Source of the DNA: an uncultured Amylibacter sp.
GTDB lineage: Bacteria > Pseudomonadota > Alphaproteobacteria > Rhodobacterales > Rhodobacteraceae
Assembly: GCA_947497475.1 (NCBI GenBank)
Contig: CANMGS010000002.1
Span: 62,001-126,000, forward strand
Reading direction: 5' to 3'
Length of the DNA: 64,000 nucleotides
Below, in pieces: positions 31,600 to 41,849 of the stretch. The notes beneath the pieces are model-generated. The model saw nothing but the letters and a program-made list of their open reading frames with translations. It was not told the DNA's origin and did not search any database. Made by a program: the position numbers and the translations under genes. How positions within the stretch are numbered: position 1 is the stretch's first letter; the number at the start of each line of letters is the position of its first letter.

Positions 31600-33476
31600 T
31601 AACTGGCCTTTCTAAATGCCATACGTTTGCCCGCTTTGGGGTCGTTGTCAAACAAGCTGGCAAGTTGTTCTGTGATAGCACCTGCCAATTGTTCAGCATC
31701 GGTAATTGTCACCGCACGATCATAGTAACGGGTCACATCGTGGCCGATACCGATCGCGATCAGTTCAACCATTTTGCGCTTTTCAACCATTTCGATCACA
31801 TCGCGCAGGTGTTTTTCCAGATAACTGGCAGAGTTTACAGACAATGTGCTGTCATCCACAGGCGCACCATCAGAAATCACCATCAAAATACGGCGTTGTT
31901 CTGGGCGCGCTAACATACGGCGGTGTGCCCATTCCAGTGCTTCGCCGTCGATGTTTTCTTTCAACAGGCCTTCTTTCATCATCAAGCCCAGATTTGGACG
32001 CGCGCGACGCCATTGCATATCGGCACTTTTGTAAACGATGTGACGTAGGTCGTTTAAACGGCCCGGTTCTGTTGGGCGACCAGCGTTCAGCCATTCTTCG
32101 CGGGATTTGCCGCCTTTCCACGCACGTGTGGTAAAGCCTAAAATCTCACATTTTACCTGACAACGTTCCAAAGTACGCGCCATAACATCGGCACAAATTG
32201 CAGCGATAGAAATAGGGCGACCGCGCATAGAACCAGAGTTATCGATCAGAAGTGTCACAACTGTATCGCGAAATTCAGTGTCATTCTCAACTTTGAATGA
32301 AAGCGGTGTTGTAGGGTTTGCAATCACACGGGCCAAACGACCAGCGTCCAACATGCCTTCTTCCATATCGAACTGCCAACTGCGGTTTTGTTGCGCTTGC
32401 AAACGGCGTTGCAGTTTGTTTGCCAAGCGGGATACTGCGCCTTTTAACGGTTCCAACTGCTGATCCAAGTATGAACGCAGTCTTTCCAATTCAGCAGGTT
32501 CCGCCAAATCTTCTGCTAATTCTTCTTCGTCATGTTCTGTGGTGAACACTGTATAGTTCGGATCGGCGTCTGATATAGCTGGCGGGGTAGGTGGCTCTAA
32601 CGGGGCTTCGCCATCAGGAGCTTCAACCTCTTCCGCGCCGTCCATATCATCGTTTTCATCCATAGAGACCTGCGTTTGTTGCTGGTCTGCGGATTGCGAT
32701 TGGTCGTCGTCTTGTTCAAACTCTTCGGATTGATCATCCTGATCACCTGCATCTGTGTCAGGTGTATCTTCCTCAAACTCTTGATCTTCTTGTTCAACGT
32801 CTTGGTCTTGCTCATCACCTTCGGCGTCTGGATCATCACCCAATTGATCGCCATATCCAAGATCATCTATCAATTGGCGTGCAAACTTTGCGAATTCTAC
32901 TTGATCCGTCATCGTGTCAGACAGGTTTTTGAACGTATCGCCAGAGCGTTCCTCGATGATGGTCTTCCACTGTGACATCGCGTGGTTTACGGCAGGCGGC
33001 ATATCGCGGCCTGTTGCAATGTGGCGCAGATAATACCCCAAAGCTGTTGTCATTGGCACATCCTTGAAAGATTGCACCTGATCATAGCCAAGTTTAATGG
33101 CTTCGGCTTCCATCTTGGCGTCGATGTTTTTTGCAGTACCGGGCATTGCACGTGCGCCAACGGCTTCGCAACGCGCCGTTGCCATAACCTCATATATTTC
33201 ACGCGCTTCCATGCCGTTTGGCATATAACGGTTGTGAACAGATTCGTTATGGAAACGGTGGCGCAATGCATATGCATCTGCGGTGCCGCGTGCCAGCAGC
33301 ACTTCGTCCAAAGTCATGCGGCGGCTGACTTGTGGCAACCGCATGCTCTCATTGGTCATTCCCGCAGGATCAACACTAAAGGCGACGTTCAACTCTGCAT
33401 CATTTGCCAAAGCCTTTGTCGCTTCAGACAGGGCCTTTTTAAATGGATCAGCAGGGTTGTCGTTTGGGCCGCTCAT
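31599..33476 (-). CDS. cobT: cobaltochelatase subunit CobT (VWA)
   Basis: [23 protein letters not shown]; long acidic linker; adjacent cobS. Confidence 0.95.
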   Translation of the reverse strand: MSGPNDNPADPFKKALSEATKALANDAELNVAFSVDPAGMTNESMRLPQVSRRMTLDEVLLARGTADAYALRHRFHNESVHNRYMPNGMEAREIYEVMATARCEAVGARAMPGTAKNIDAKMEAEAIKLGYDQVQSFKDVPMTTALGYYLRHIATGRDMPPAVNHAMSQWKTIIEERSGDTFKNLSDTMTDQVEFAKFARQLIDDLGYGDQLGDDPDAEGDEQDQDVEQEDQEFEEDTPDTDAGDQDDQSEEFEQDDDQSQSADQQQTQVSMDENDDMDGAEEVEAPDGEAPLEPPTPPAISDADPNYTVFTTEHDEEELAEDLAEPAELERLRSYLDQQLEPLKGAVSRLANKLQRRLQAQQNRSWQFDMEEGMLDAGRLARVIANPTTPLSFKVENDTEFRDTVVTLLIDNSGSMRGRPISIAAICADVMARTLERCQVKCEILGFTTRAWKGGKSREEWLNAGRPTEPGRLNDLRHIVYKSADMQWRRARPNLGLMMKEGLLKENIDGEALEWAHRRMLARPEQRRILMVISDGAPVDDSTLSVNSASYLEKHLRDVIEMVEKRKMVELIAIGIGHDVTRYYDRAVTITDAEQLAGAITEQLASLFDNDPKAGKRMAFRKAS

Positions 33477-34450
33477 TAGCCTAGGCTAACACTGGCTGCG
33501 CTTTCTGGAAGCTCTTCGTCAAAACAACGTTGGTAGAATTCAGCGATTGTTTCGCGTTCTAGCTCGTCACATTTGTTTAGGAATGTAAGACGGAAAGCAA
33601 AGCCAACATCACCAAAGATAGCTGCGTTTTGCGCCCATGCGATCACAGTACGTGGTGACATCACTGTAGATACGTCACCGTTCATGAATGCGTTACGTGA
33701 TAGGTTTGCAACCGTTACCATGTGGCCGATGACATCACGATCTGTGGCCGGATTTTTCGCAGCAACAATGTTTACCTCTGCCTCATGGCTTAGGTAGTTC
33801 AATGTTGATACGATTGACCAACGGTCCATTTGACCTTGGTTGATTTGTTGCGTGCCGTGGTACAAACCTGTTGTATCGCCCAAACCAACGGTGTTGGCTG
33901 TGGCGAATAGGCGGAAATGTTTGTGTGGTGTAATCACTTTGTTTTGGTCAAGAAGTGTCAGTTTACCATCCACCTCTAGAACACGTTGGATCACGAACAT
34001 CACGTCAGCGCGGCCTGCATCATATTCATCAAATACGATGGCTGTTGGATTGCGAAGTGCCCAAGGAAGGATGCCTTCTTGGAATTCTGTGATTTGCTTG
34101 CCGTCTTTTAGTTTGATGGCGTCTTTACCGATCAAATCGATACGACTGATGTGGCTGTCCAAGTTTACACGAACACATGGCCAGTTCAGGCGTGCTGCAA
34201 CTTGTTCGATGTGTGTTGATTTACCAGTACCGTGGTACCCTTGGATCATCACACGACGATTGTGTGTGAAACCAGCAAGGATGGCTAACGTCGTATCGTA
34301 ATCAAACTGATATGTGCTGTCGATTTCCGGAACGCGTGCGGAGCTTTCAGCGAAACCCTTTACGACCATATCGGTATCGAGACCAAATACATCACGAACA
34401 GAGATGTCCATTGTTGGTTCTGCTGCGATTTCTAAATTACCGTCTGCCAT
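33476..34450 (-). CDS. cobS: cobaltochelatase subunit CobS (AAA+)
   Basis: [36 protein letters not shown]. Confidence 0.95.
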   Translation of the reverse strand: MADGNLEIAAEPTMDISVRDVFGLDTDMVVKGFAESSARVPEIDSTYQFDYDTTLAILAGFTHNRRVMIQGYHGTGKSTHIEQVAARLNWPCVRVNLDSHISRIDLIGKDAIKLKDGKQITEFQEGILPWALRNPTAIVFDEYDAGRADVMFVIQRVLEVDGKLTLLDQNKVITPHKHFRLFATANTVGLGDTTGLYHGTQQINQGQMDRWSIVSTLNYLSHEAEVNIVAAKNPATDRDVIGHMVTVANLSRNAFMNGDVSTVMSPRTVIAWAQNAAIFGDVGFAFRLTFLNKCDELERETIAEFYQRCFDEELPESAASVSLG

Positions 34451-34641
34451 AACACATATCCTAAGTTTTTATCATGTACGCTATTTATCGGGTTCTTACT
34501 GATGGATTCCATTCGAATTAGCAAGAGGGATGCCTGTTTTCGATTGTCCGAAACTAGTTTTATCCAAAGTTAACGTCTTCGATTGTTACATAAGGTAAAA
34601 CGAGGGCAAGACACGCAAATAATCATCTGCATGCCTATAAA

Positions 34642-35301
34642 TTAATCTTTAAACGATTTGCTGCTTTTGATCTGATCCCAAGCCCAAACAACTTCTTGTA
34701 GGCGGTCTTCATCAGAACGATCGCCGCCATTCATGTCAGGGTGTAGCACTTTAACCAATGCTTTGTACTGTTTACGCAACTCTGCCTTGGTCCAATGATC
34801 TTTGGCATCCAGAATAACAATCGCTTTGCGTTCTGCAGGTGGTAAGCGTTTTGCACTGCCGACATCAGAACCACGACCATGGTTCTTGGTTGCATTATCG
34901 CCAAGCACTTCATGTGCATCTTTGATGCCAAGACGTGCCCAAGCTTTTTCTTCGGGTGTTGGTTTGCGTTTTTGTTCTTTGTTTTCTCCAAATGGAGAGG
35001 TTGGACGTTCCCAAACACGATCAGCCGCGAACTGTTCTTCTAGCTGTTCTTGGGTGTGATCTTCAAAGAAGTTCCATTTTTGATTGTACTCGCGAATATG
35101 TGCCAAACAAAACCAGCGAAATTCCTCTAAATTGTCAGGATTCAAAGGTGCACGGTATTGCCCCGGCTCCTCGCACCCAGGGTGCTGACACATTTGCGTA
35201 GATGTCTCCGATGCACCAGACATACCACGACGGCCCTTTTTACGGCGTTTCTTATCGGCAGATACTGAAATATCAAAATCAAAAAGAGGTTTGTCAGACA
35301 T
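34642..35301 (-). CDS. J-domain-containing (DnaJ-like) protein
   Basis: C-terminal WTKAELRKQYKALVKVLHPDMNGGDRSDE (HPD). Confidence 0.9.
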   Translation of the reverse strand: MSDKPLFDFDISVSADKKRRKKGRRGMSGASETSTQMCQHPGCEEPGQYRAPLNPDNLEEFRWFCLAHIREYNQKWNFFEDHTQEQLEEQFAADRVWERPTSPFGENKEQKRKPTPEEKAWARLGIKDAHEVLGDNATKNHGRGSDVGSAKRLPPAERKAIVILDAKDHWTKAELRKQYKALVKVLHPDMNGGDRSDEDRLQEVVWAWDQIKSSKSFKD

Positions 35302-35391
35302 GCAATTACCTATTTACCTTACGAGTCGGATCATGGATTTTAGCGCATATAAAAATAACGCCAAGGGCTGATTTGGTTAAAGGACAAAAAA

Positions 35392-35655
35392 ATGACAATG
35401 GAAGAACGTATCCGTGAAAAATTACAAAAAACTTTCACGCCTATCACATTGGATGTAATCGACGATAGCGAAGCGCACCGAGGTCACGGCGGCTATCGCG
35501 AAGGGGGCGGAACGCATTTTAACGTTATAATAAAGGCTGAAGCATTTAACGGATTAAACCGTGTTGGACAGCAACGATTAATTAACAAAGCTTTGGCGCA
35601 AGAGTTTGAAGATGGGCTACATGCACTTTCATTGGTTGTGCAATCAGTCGATTAA
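35392..35655 (+). CDS. bolA: BolA family protein
   Basis: RIREKLQKTFTPITLDVIDDSEAHRGHGG...THFNVIIKAEAFNGL. Confidence 0.92.
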   Translation: MTMEERIREKLQKTFTPITLDVIDDSEAHRGHGGYREGGGTHFNVIIKAEAFNGLNRVGQQRLINKALAQEFEDGLHALSLVVQSVD

Positions 35656-36044
35656 GATTTTGTATCTTCTTCGGCTTCTTCTGTTGCCTCGGTGTCTTCT
35701 TCTGGAAATTCATCTTCATCGCTGCCACTAAAGATGTTTTCTGCTTCTTCAGAGTCATCTGTGAGATCACCCAATGGCGGGTCCATACGATCAGAAATTT
35801 CTTCTGCTAAAGCAATGCGACGGAAAATTAGAACGTGTTGTGTTGTTTCTGTTTTGCGACGTGTTAAACCTTGGCGTTCATCTGCTGGCAGAGTTTCTGC
35901 ACGCACATATTCCCAGCCTTCAGTTGCCAATGAATTCATAGAAGCCTCTAGCGCAGCAGCAAACTTTGCAGCTGGACCTTTAGCGCCTTTAACACGGATG
36001 CCATTGCGTGGGGCAGGCACTACTTTATACTCGTAACGTTCCAT
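35652..36044 (-). CDS. DUF4177-like hypothetical protein with acidic C-terminus
   Basis: MERYEYKVVPAP...ALEASMNSLATEGWEYV. Confidence 0.65.
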   Translation of the reverse strand: MERYEYKVVPAPRNGIRVKGAKGPAAKFAAALEASMNSLATEGWEYVRAETLPADERQGLTRRKTETTQHVLIFRRIALAEEISDRMDPPLGDLTDDSEEAENIFSGSDEDEFPEEDTEATEEAEEDTKS

Positions 36045-36057
36045 TTGTAGTCCCACC

Positions 36058-37569
36058 TTATTGTGCTAATTTTTTAGCAATTATTTCATTTACAGCTTTT
36101 GGATTTGCTTTACCGCCAGTGGCTTTCATCACTTGGCCAACAAACCATCCTGCTAATTTAGGGTTTTGTTTTGCTTTTTCAACCTGATCTGGGTTTGCAG
36201 CGATAATTTCATTAACAGCAGCTTCAATCGCACCTGTATCCGTTACCTGTTTCATACCGCGGCTTTCCACGATTTCGGCAGGGTCGCCACCTTCTGTCCA
36301 AACGATTTCGAATAGATCTTTTGCAATTTTACCACTGATGTCACCTTTGGCCATCAGGTCAAGAATGCCGCCAAGTTGTTGTGCAGAAATTGGGCTATCC
36401 GAAATACTAAGGTCTTCTTTGTTCAAGCGCCCGAATAATTCGTTAATTACCCAGTTCGCGGCCTGCTTGCCATCACGCCCCTTCGCGACGTCTTCGAAAA
36501 ACGTTGCATCCACAACATCAGCCGTCAAAACGCTCGCGTCATATTCTGTCATGCCATAATCCGCAACAAAACGGGCTTTCTTAGCATCAGGCAATTCAGG
36601 CAATGTTTCCGCAATACCATCGACCCAAGATTGCTCGATCTCTAACGGCAGCAAATCTGGGCAAGGGAAGTAGCGGTAATCATGTGCTTCTTCCTTAGAA
36701 CGCATAGTGCGTGTTTCGTTTTTATCTGGGTCATATAGGCGTGTTTCTTGATCGATCTCGCCACCGTCTTCTAAAATTGCGATTTGGCGACGGGCTTCGT
36801 AATCAATCGCTTGCTGGATAAAACGCATAGAGTTCATGTTTTTGATTTCGCAACGTGTGCCAAGTACACCGAAATCACCCGTTTCACGGAACTTTTCATA
36901 ATCGCCAGCTTTACAAACCGATACGTTCACATCCGCACGCATGTTACCGTTTTGCATGTTGCCATCACATGTGCCCAAGTAACGCAAAATCTGGCGCATC
37001 TTGCCAACATATGCGGCCGCTTCTTCTGGGCTGCGAATATCTGGGCGTGACACGATTTCCATCAAGGCAACACCAGTACGGTTCAAATCCACGAATGACA
37101 TGTTTGGATCCATGTCATGCACAGATTTACCAGCATCTTGTTCAAGGTGAATGCGTTCAACGCGAACTTTGCGCGCAACACCAGGTTCCATATCAACCAA
37201 GATTTCGCCTTCGCCCACGATCGGGTGGTAAAGTTGTGAAATTTGATATCCTTGTGGAAGGTCAGGGTAGAAATAGTTTTTACGGTCAAAGGCAGAGTAC
37301 AGATTAATGTCCGCTTTGATACCCAAACCAGTGCGCACAGCCTGTTCCAAACAGAACTCATTAATCACGGGCAACATGCCAGGCATGGCTGAGTCCACGA
37401 AAGATACATTAGAGTTTGGTTCTGCGCCAAATTCTGTTGATGCTCCTGAGAACAATTTTGCTTTTGATGCCACCTGTGCGTGGACTTCCAATCCAATAAC
37501 AAGTTCCCAGTCACCTTTAGCGCCTGCGATCACTTTTGCTTTTGGTTCGGAATATGTAAGCTCTGCCAT
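36058..37569 (-). CDS. gatB: Asp-tRNA(Asn)/Glu-tRNA(Gln) amidotransferase subunit B
   Basis: [38 protein letters not shown]. Confidence 0.97.
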   Translation of the reverse strand: MAELTYSEPKAKVIAGAKGDWELVIGLEVHAQVASKAKLFSGASTEFGAEPNSNVSFVDSAMPGMLPVINEFCLEQAVRTGLGIKADINLYSAFDRKNYFYPDLPQGYQISQLYHPIVGEGEILVDMEPGVARKVRVERIHLEQDAGKSVHDMDPNMSFVDLNRTGVALMEIVSRPDIRSPEEAAAYVGKMRQILRYLGTCDGNMQNGNMRADVNVSVCKAGDYEKFRETGDFGVLGTRCEIKNMNSMRFIQQAIDYEARRQIAILEDGGEIDQETRLYDPDKNETRTMRSKEEAHDYRYFPCPDLLPLEIEQSWVDGIAETLPELPDAKKARFVADYGMTEYDASVLTADVVDATFFEDVAKGRDGKQAANWVINELFGRLNKEDLSISDSPISAQQLGGILDLMAKGDISGKIAKDLFEIVWTEGGDPAEIVESRGMKQVTDTGAIEAAVNEIIAANPDQVEKAKQNPKLAGWFVGQVMKATGGKANPKAVNEIIAKKLAQ

Positions 37570-37646
37570 AACACTATCTCTGTCGTAATTATCGAAAGTG
37601 TTTTTAGGCTGACTATCCTTGCGGGGCAAGGGCAAAGGCAGGATGT

Positions 37647-38246
37647 TCAGCCTGTTAGCGTATATTTGTCGAACCCAATGTCACCTGTCCAACGCCATGC
37701 TGCAATAAATGGCTGTTTTTCAGTGATACTTGCATGCGGGGTACCAGATGTGTGGTGAATCATATCACCTGTTTTACAGAGTGTTTGTTCATTACCTTCT
37801 GCCTGCCAGTATCCTTGCCCTCCTAACATAATAAATGTTTCTTCTGCCGCATGATGACGTGTGACGTAATGAACACCTGCGGACTGCACGAAAAGGCCGA
37901 CCCGCACTTTGTCATTGTAAACCATACCGTCAGGGCCAATCAGCTCTGCCGTTGCCATGCGTTTGGCTATCTCTGGTCTGATACGTCCGCTTTCTAATCC
38001 TGAGTAATGCCAATCGATCAGCGAGGTAACTTTGGCAATTTTCTTGCAAATAGGATGTGGCTCTAAAGAGAGCGCAGAATTTACAACGCCCGGCAAAGCT
38101 TGGTGGGCGGGTAAAAGCGGTGTGTGGCATTTGTCGTGTATCTTGCGCAATTCTTGGGCGGCTTGATGACCACCCATACGATTTTCCGCATCAAATAGAT
38201 CGGCCAAATCAGCCAGCACATCGTAAAATACTTTGTAGAGAGTCAT
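37647..38246 (-). CDS. cupin of the DMSP lyase family (DddQ/DddL/DddW-like), variant active site
   Basis: [18 protein letters not shown]...[14 protein letters not shown]...[14 protein letters not shown] resembles the HxxxExY...PH cupin core of DMSP lyases. Confidence 0.6.
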   Translation of the reverse strand: MTLYKVFYDVLADLADLFDAENRMGGHQAAQELRKIHDKCHTPLLPAHQALPGVVNSALSLEPHPICKKIAKVTSLIDWHYSGLESGRIRPEIAKRMATAELIGPDGMVYNDKVRVGLFVQSAGVHYVTRHHAAEETFIMLGGQGYWQAEGNEQTLCKTGDMIHHTSGTPHASITEKQPFIAAWRWTGDIGFDKYTLTG

Positions 38247-38316
38247 TCGGTGTCTCCCATGTCAGGCTTGCGAAGCGTAACATAAAATTCACTGATTCTC
38301 GCTTATTTTTTCAATT

Positions 38317-38844
38317 TTATAATCGTAAGCCGCGTTTGATATCGTCTAATGCAGAGATTTGTTTGTCGTTTAAGTCAGCGTTTGATGCAGACAGAGTGTT
38401 TTTAATCAAAGTTAAAAGAGGCTCAAATGCCTGTGTTCCTTCAATTTTATACAATCGCTTCGTAATCCGCGTTATGGCTGCATTTGGGGTTTGGCATTGT
38501 GCTGATAACCAACGGCCTAATACCGCCAATTCTTCTGCATCTTCATGGCTTACGTCTAAAACGGATTGTATTTGTAACATGAAGTTACGTCTTTGATCAG
38601 CCGTGGGCAGGTCATCTAATTCGAGGAAAGCACTTGCAACACTTACGATTGCAACACGTGGGTCATCAATGTTTTCCACTGGATGTGTTTTTGCCCGATG
38701 TTTAAACCCAAAACGCCGAGCGGCTAATCGCACATCATTTCCTGCATTCAGTATTTCGCTTGCAATATTTGCGGCATTTCGCGCGCGTATTATGAAAAAA
38801 TAGACAGCGACGATAATCCCAATAAGACCTATAAGTAATGGCAT
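38317..38844 (-). CDS. membrane-anchored TerB-like hypothetical protein
   Basis: N-terminal TM LIGLIGIIVAVYFFI; helical region with acidic/Leu pattern. Confidence 0.45.
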   Translation of the reverse strand: MPLLIGLIGIIVAVYFFIIRARNAANIASEILNAGNDVRLAARRFGFKHRAKTHPVENIDDPRVAIVSVASAFLELDDLPTADQRRNFMLQIQSVLDVSHEDAEELAVLGRWLSAQCQTPNAAITRITKRLYKIEGTQAFEPLLTLIKNTLSASNADLNDKQISALDDIKRGLRL

Positions 38845-38964
38845 GAAAATTCCTTAATTAAATTACCACAGAGGATAATCAAATTAAGGGTGTTATTACA
38901 ATCAGATTCTAAACATTTAGACACATGCCAGAGATTTTGGCGCTATGTTTTGATAGCCTAGTAG

Positions 38965-38982
38965 GGTGGGCTTTAGCCCACC
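38965..38982. repeat. orphan REP-like palindrome GGTGGGC-TTTA-GCCCACC
   Basis: Perfect 7-bp arms, 4-nt loop, intergenic. Confidence 0.6.
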
Positions 38983-39089
38983 GTATATTTACTCTACAAC
39001 AATCTTGAATGATGATGTTTCGATCATATATCCAAATTATATCAATGTTTTAACCAAATGTCCCAACTGGGACACCGTTCTCTGAAATT

Positions 39090-41669
39090 CTAGGTCCCCA
39101 GAATTTTACCCACGATTTCGGCGCTGTCTTTTGACAGGTTTGGCATACCCGCGATCCGTTCCAATTGTGCTTTCATGAAAGCTTGACGGCTATCATCGTA
39201 GCGACGCCAAGTTTCAAATAATCCACACATGCGTGCTGTTGTTTGCGGGTTCTTTGCATCAAGCTTGATCAACCAATCCGCCACAAATTCATACCCTTTA
39301 CCATCAGCACGGTGGAAAGCTGCTGGATTCATAGCGTATGGCCCAATCAAGCTGCGGAAACGGTTTGGGTTGGTCCATGTAAATTCGGGATGCTTTGATA
39401 AAGCGGTCACTTCTTCCAATGCCGTTTCAGGGTTTGCACTGCCTGCCTGTGTTGCGAACCATTTATCAATAACCAGCTTATCATTTTTCCACTGATCGTA
39501 GAAAGCTGCAGATGAGTCTGATCCATGACCCGCCGAAATTAATATGGATAGTGCGGACAGCTGTTCTGTCATATTGTCGGCGTTCTCAAATTGAGCTTTA
39601 GCTGTTGCTGCATCATCTTCGATTTTTGTGATTAGAGAGAGTGCGGTCGCATGCAAACTGCGTTGGCCAGCCGCCTCTGCATCAGGGGAGTAAGGGCCAC
39701 CAACGGACATTGCTGAATAAAGTGCAGGTAAGTCATCTGCAATATTTTGTGCAATCGCCAATGAAAGCGCTTTACGGGTTTGATAAATAGCATCGGGGTC
39801 AGGTGTGCTGCCTGTATCTACAATAGCTTGGGCTAGAGCGTCTTCGGATGGCAAAGACAATGCCAATGCACGGTAAGCTGGATCCAGAGTGTCATCCAAA
39901 GCAACGGTACGCATCGCATCCAAGAATGTTGTATCAGGCGTCGCACCTTTTAAAATCATACGTGTCAGCAAGTTCATTGATAATGTACGCCCTGCTTCCC
40001 ATTTGTTGAATGGATCACTGTCGCTGGCCAACAAGAATGCCAAAGTTGCATCGTCTTGAGCATATTCTAAAACTACAGGTGCAGAAAAACCGCGTAGAAT
40101 GGATGGTACTGGTTTTGTGTCAAAACCTTCGACCGTGAAGCTTTGTTTTGCTTTTGTCACTTCCATGACTTGTTCTGAAACTGTTTCGGAACCATCGGCA
40201 TTTATAAAACCTGTGCGTACTGGAATGACTTGTGGCTCTTTGGTTTCTTGGCCTGGTGTTGGGGCGTTACTTTGCTCAAAGTTCAATGTGTAAGCGCCAT
40301 CTTTAAAACTATCGGATACTTTCAAACGTGGTGTGCCCGCTTGCGAATACCATAGTTTGAACTGAGACAGGTCGCGCCCCGTCGCATCTTGAAACACAGT
40401 GATCCAATCCTCGATGGTACAGGCTTGCCCATCATGGCGGTCGAAATAAAGCGTTAGGGCTTTGTCATATTCGGCATCGCCAACCAAGAGTTTCAACATC
40501 CCGATAACTTCAGCGCCTTTTTCGTAAACCGTCGCTGTATAGAAATTATTGATCTCAATGTATTCTTCTGGACGCACGGGATGTGCCAAAGGCCCTGCAT
40601 CTTCGCGAAATTGGCGAGAGCGTAATTGTAGGACGTCATCAATGCGTTTCACAGCATGGGAACGCATATCGCCTGAAAATTGTTGATCACGGAAAACAGT
40701 TAGGCCTTCTTTCAGGCAAAGCTGGAACCAATCGCGGCATGTGATGCGATTACCTGTCCAGTTGTGGAAATATTCGTGAGCGATGATGCCTTCGATCAAT
40801 TCGTAATCTCGGTCTGTTGCTGTTTCTGGACTGGCGAGAACGTATTTAGAGTTAAAGATATTTAACCCTTTGTTTTCCATTGCGCCCATGTTGAAGTCAT
40901 CAACGGCAACGATCATAAACAAATCTAGATCGTATTCACGGCCATAAACCTCTTCATCCCATTTCATAGATCGTTTCAAAGCATCCATCGCATAAGCGCA
41001 TTTGTCTTGGTCGCCATCACGCACGAAAATCTGTAAATCAACGTTTCGCCCCGACATTGTGGTGAATTGATCATCATAGGAAACAAGATCACCTGCGACC
41101 AAAGCAAATAGGTAGGCAGGTTTTGGCCAAGGATCGTGCCATTTTCCATGGTCAAGCTTGTTACCATTGGACAATAGAACAGGGCTGTCGCCTTCTATTG
41201 TAACGTTAAATGTTGCCATTACATCTGGGCGGTCTGGGTAATATGTGATTTTACGAAAACCTTGCGCTTCACATTGCGTGCAATACATGCCGTTTGACAT
41301 ATACAAACCTTCGAGCGCTGTATTCCCCTCGGGATTGATTTCCACCTCGGCTTCCCAAGTGAAGTTATCTTGCGGTACTAAGTCATGTGGGATGCGCAAA
41401 CCTTCTGCGTCTTGTAATATTTCATCGTCTTTTAAGGGCTTTCCGTTAATAGATGCGGAAATTAGCTTTAGATTGCGCCCATCCAATTGCAGGTCATGCG
41501 GGCCATCTGAGCGATCCGTGTTTCCTTTAAATACGATCTTAGAAATCACACGTGTCGCTGTCGGTTCTAGTTTGAATGTCAGGTCAACTGTGTCGACCCA
41601 AAACGCTGGAGCAGTGTATTCAGAAAGTCGGATTGTAGGTGCTTGAGAAGGGCGCATTTTCGATTCCAT
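39090..41669 (-). CDS. pepN: aminopeptidase N (M1)
   Basis: GAMENKGLNIFNSKYVLA; HEYFHNWTGNRITCRDWFQL; start may be 41657. Confidence 0.97.
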   Translation of the reverse strand: MESKMRPSQAPTIRLSEYTAPAFWVDTVDLTFKLEPTATRVISKIVFKGNTDRSDGPHDLQLDGRNLKLISASINGKPLKDDEILQDAEGLRIPHDLVPQDNFTWEAEVEINPEGNTALEGLYMSNGMYCTQCEAQGFRKITYYPDRPDVMATFNVTIEGDSPVLLSNGNKLDHGKWHDPWPKPAYLFALVAGDLVSYDDQFTTMSGRNVDLQIFVRDGDQDKCAYAMDALKRSMKWDEEVYGREYDLDLFMIVAVDDFNMGAMENKGLNIFNSKYVLASPETATDRDYELIEGIIAHEYFHNWTGNRITCRDWFQLCLKEGLTVFRDQQFSGDMRSHAVKRIDDVLQLRSRQFREDAGPLAHPVRPEEYIEINNFYTATVYEKGAEVIGMLKLLVGDAEYDKALTLYFDRHDGQACTIEDWITVFQDATGRDLSQFKLWYSQAGTPRLKVSDSFKDGAYTLNFEQSNAPTPGQETKEPQVIPVRTGFINADGSETVSEQVMEVTKAKQSFTVEGFDTKPVPSILRGFSAPVVLEYAQDDATLAFLLASDSDPFNKWEAGRTLSMNLLTRMILKGATPDTTFLDAMRTVALDDTLDPAYRALALSLPSEDALAQAIVDTGSTPDPDAIYQTRKALSLAIAQNIADDLPALYSAMSVGGPYSPDAEAAGQRSLHATALSLITKIEDDAATAKAQFENADNMTEQLSALSILISAGHGSDSSAAFYDQWKNDKLVIDKWFATQAGSANPETALEEVTALSKHPEFTWTNPNRFRSLIGPYAMNPAAFHRADGKGYEFVADWLIKLDAKNPQTTARMCGLFETWRRYDDSRQAFMKAQLERIAGMPNLSKDSAEIVGKILGT

Positions 41670-41731
41670 ATTGGTGATGACTTAGATGTGATGGTTTACG
41701 TTGGGGATTCAAGTAAAATAATTGCATACTT

Positions 41732-41741
41732 TTGTATACAA
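41732..41741. promoter_or_regulatory. TTGTATACAA palindrome, candidate GntR/FadR-type operator between pepN and glcB
   Basis: Perfect 10-bp palindrome matching a T.GT..AC.A core. Confidence 0.35.
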
Positions 41742-41849
41742 GCGGTTGCTGTCCTCAAAGACTCATGTTAGCACCGTTTCCGATAGGAAATCTTTTCTCT
41801 TGCGTTCAGTTTGGTAAGAAAATAGTACCAATGCAAGATATAACGGTCT

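Noticed and set aside
32597-32866. Repetitive coding tract in cobT (D/E/Q-rich)
   Set aside because: Acidic linker is typical of CobT; not a DNA repeat element.
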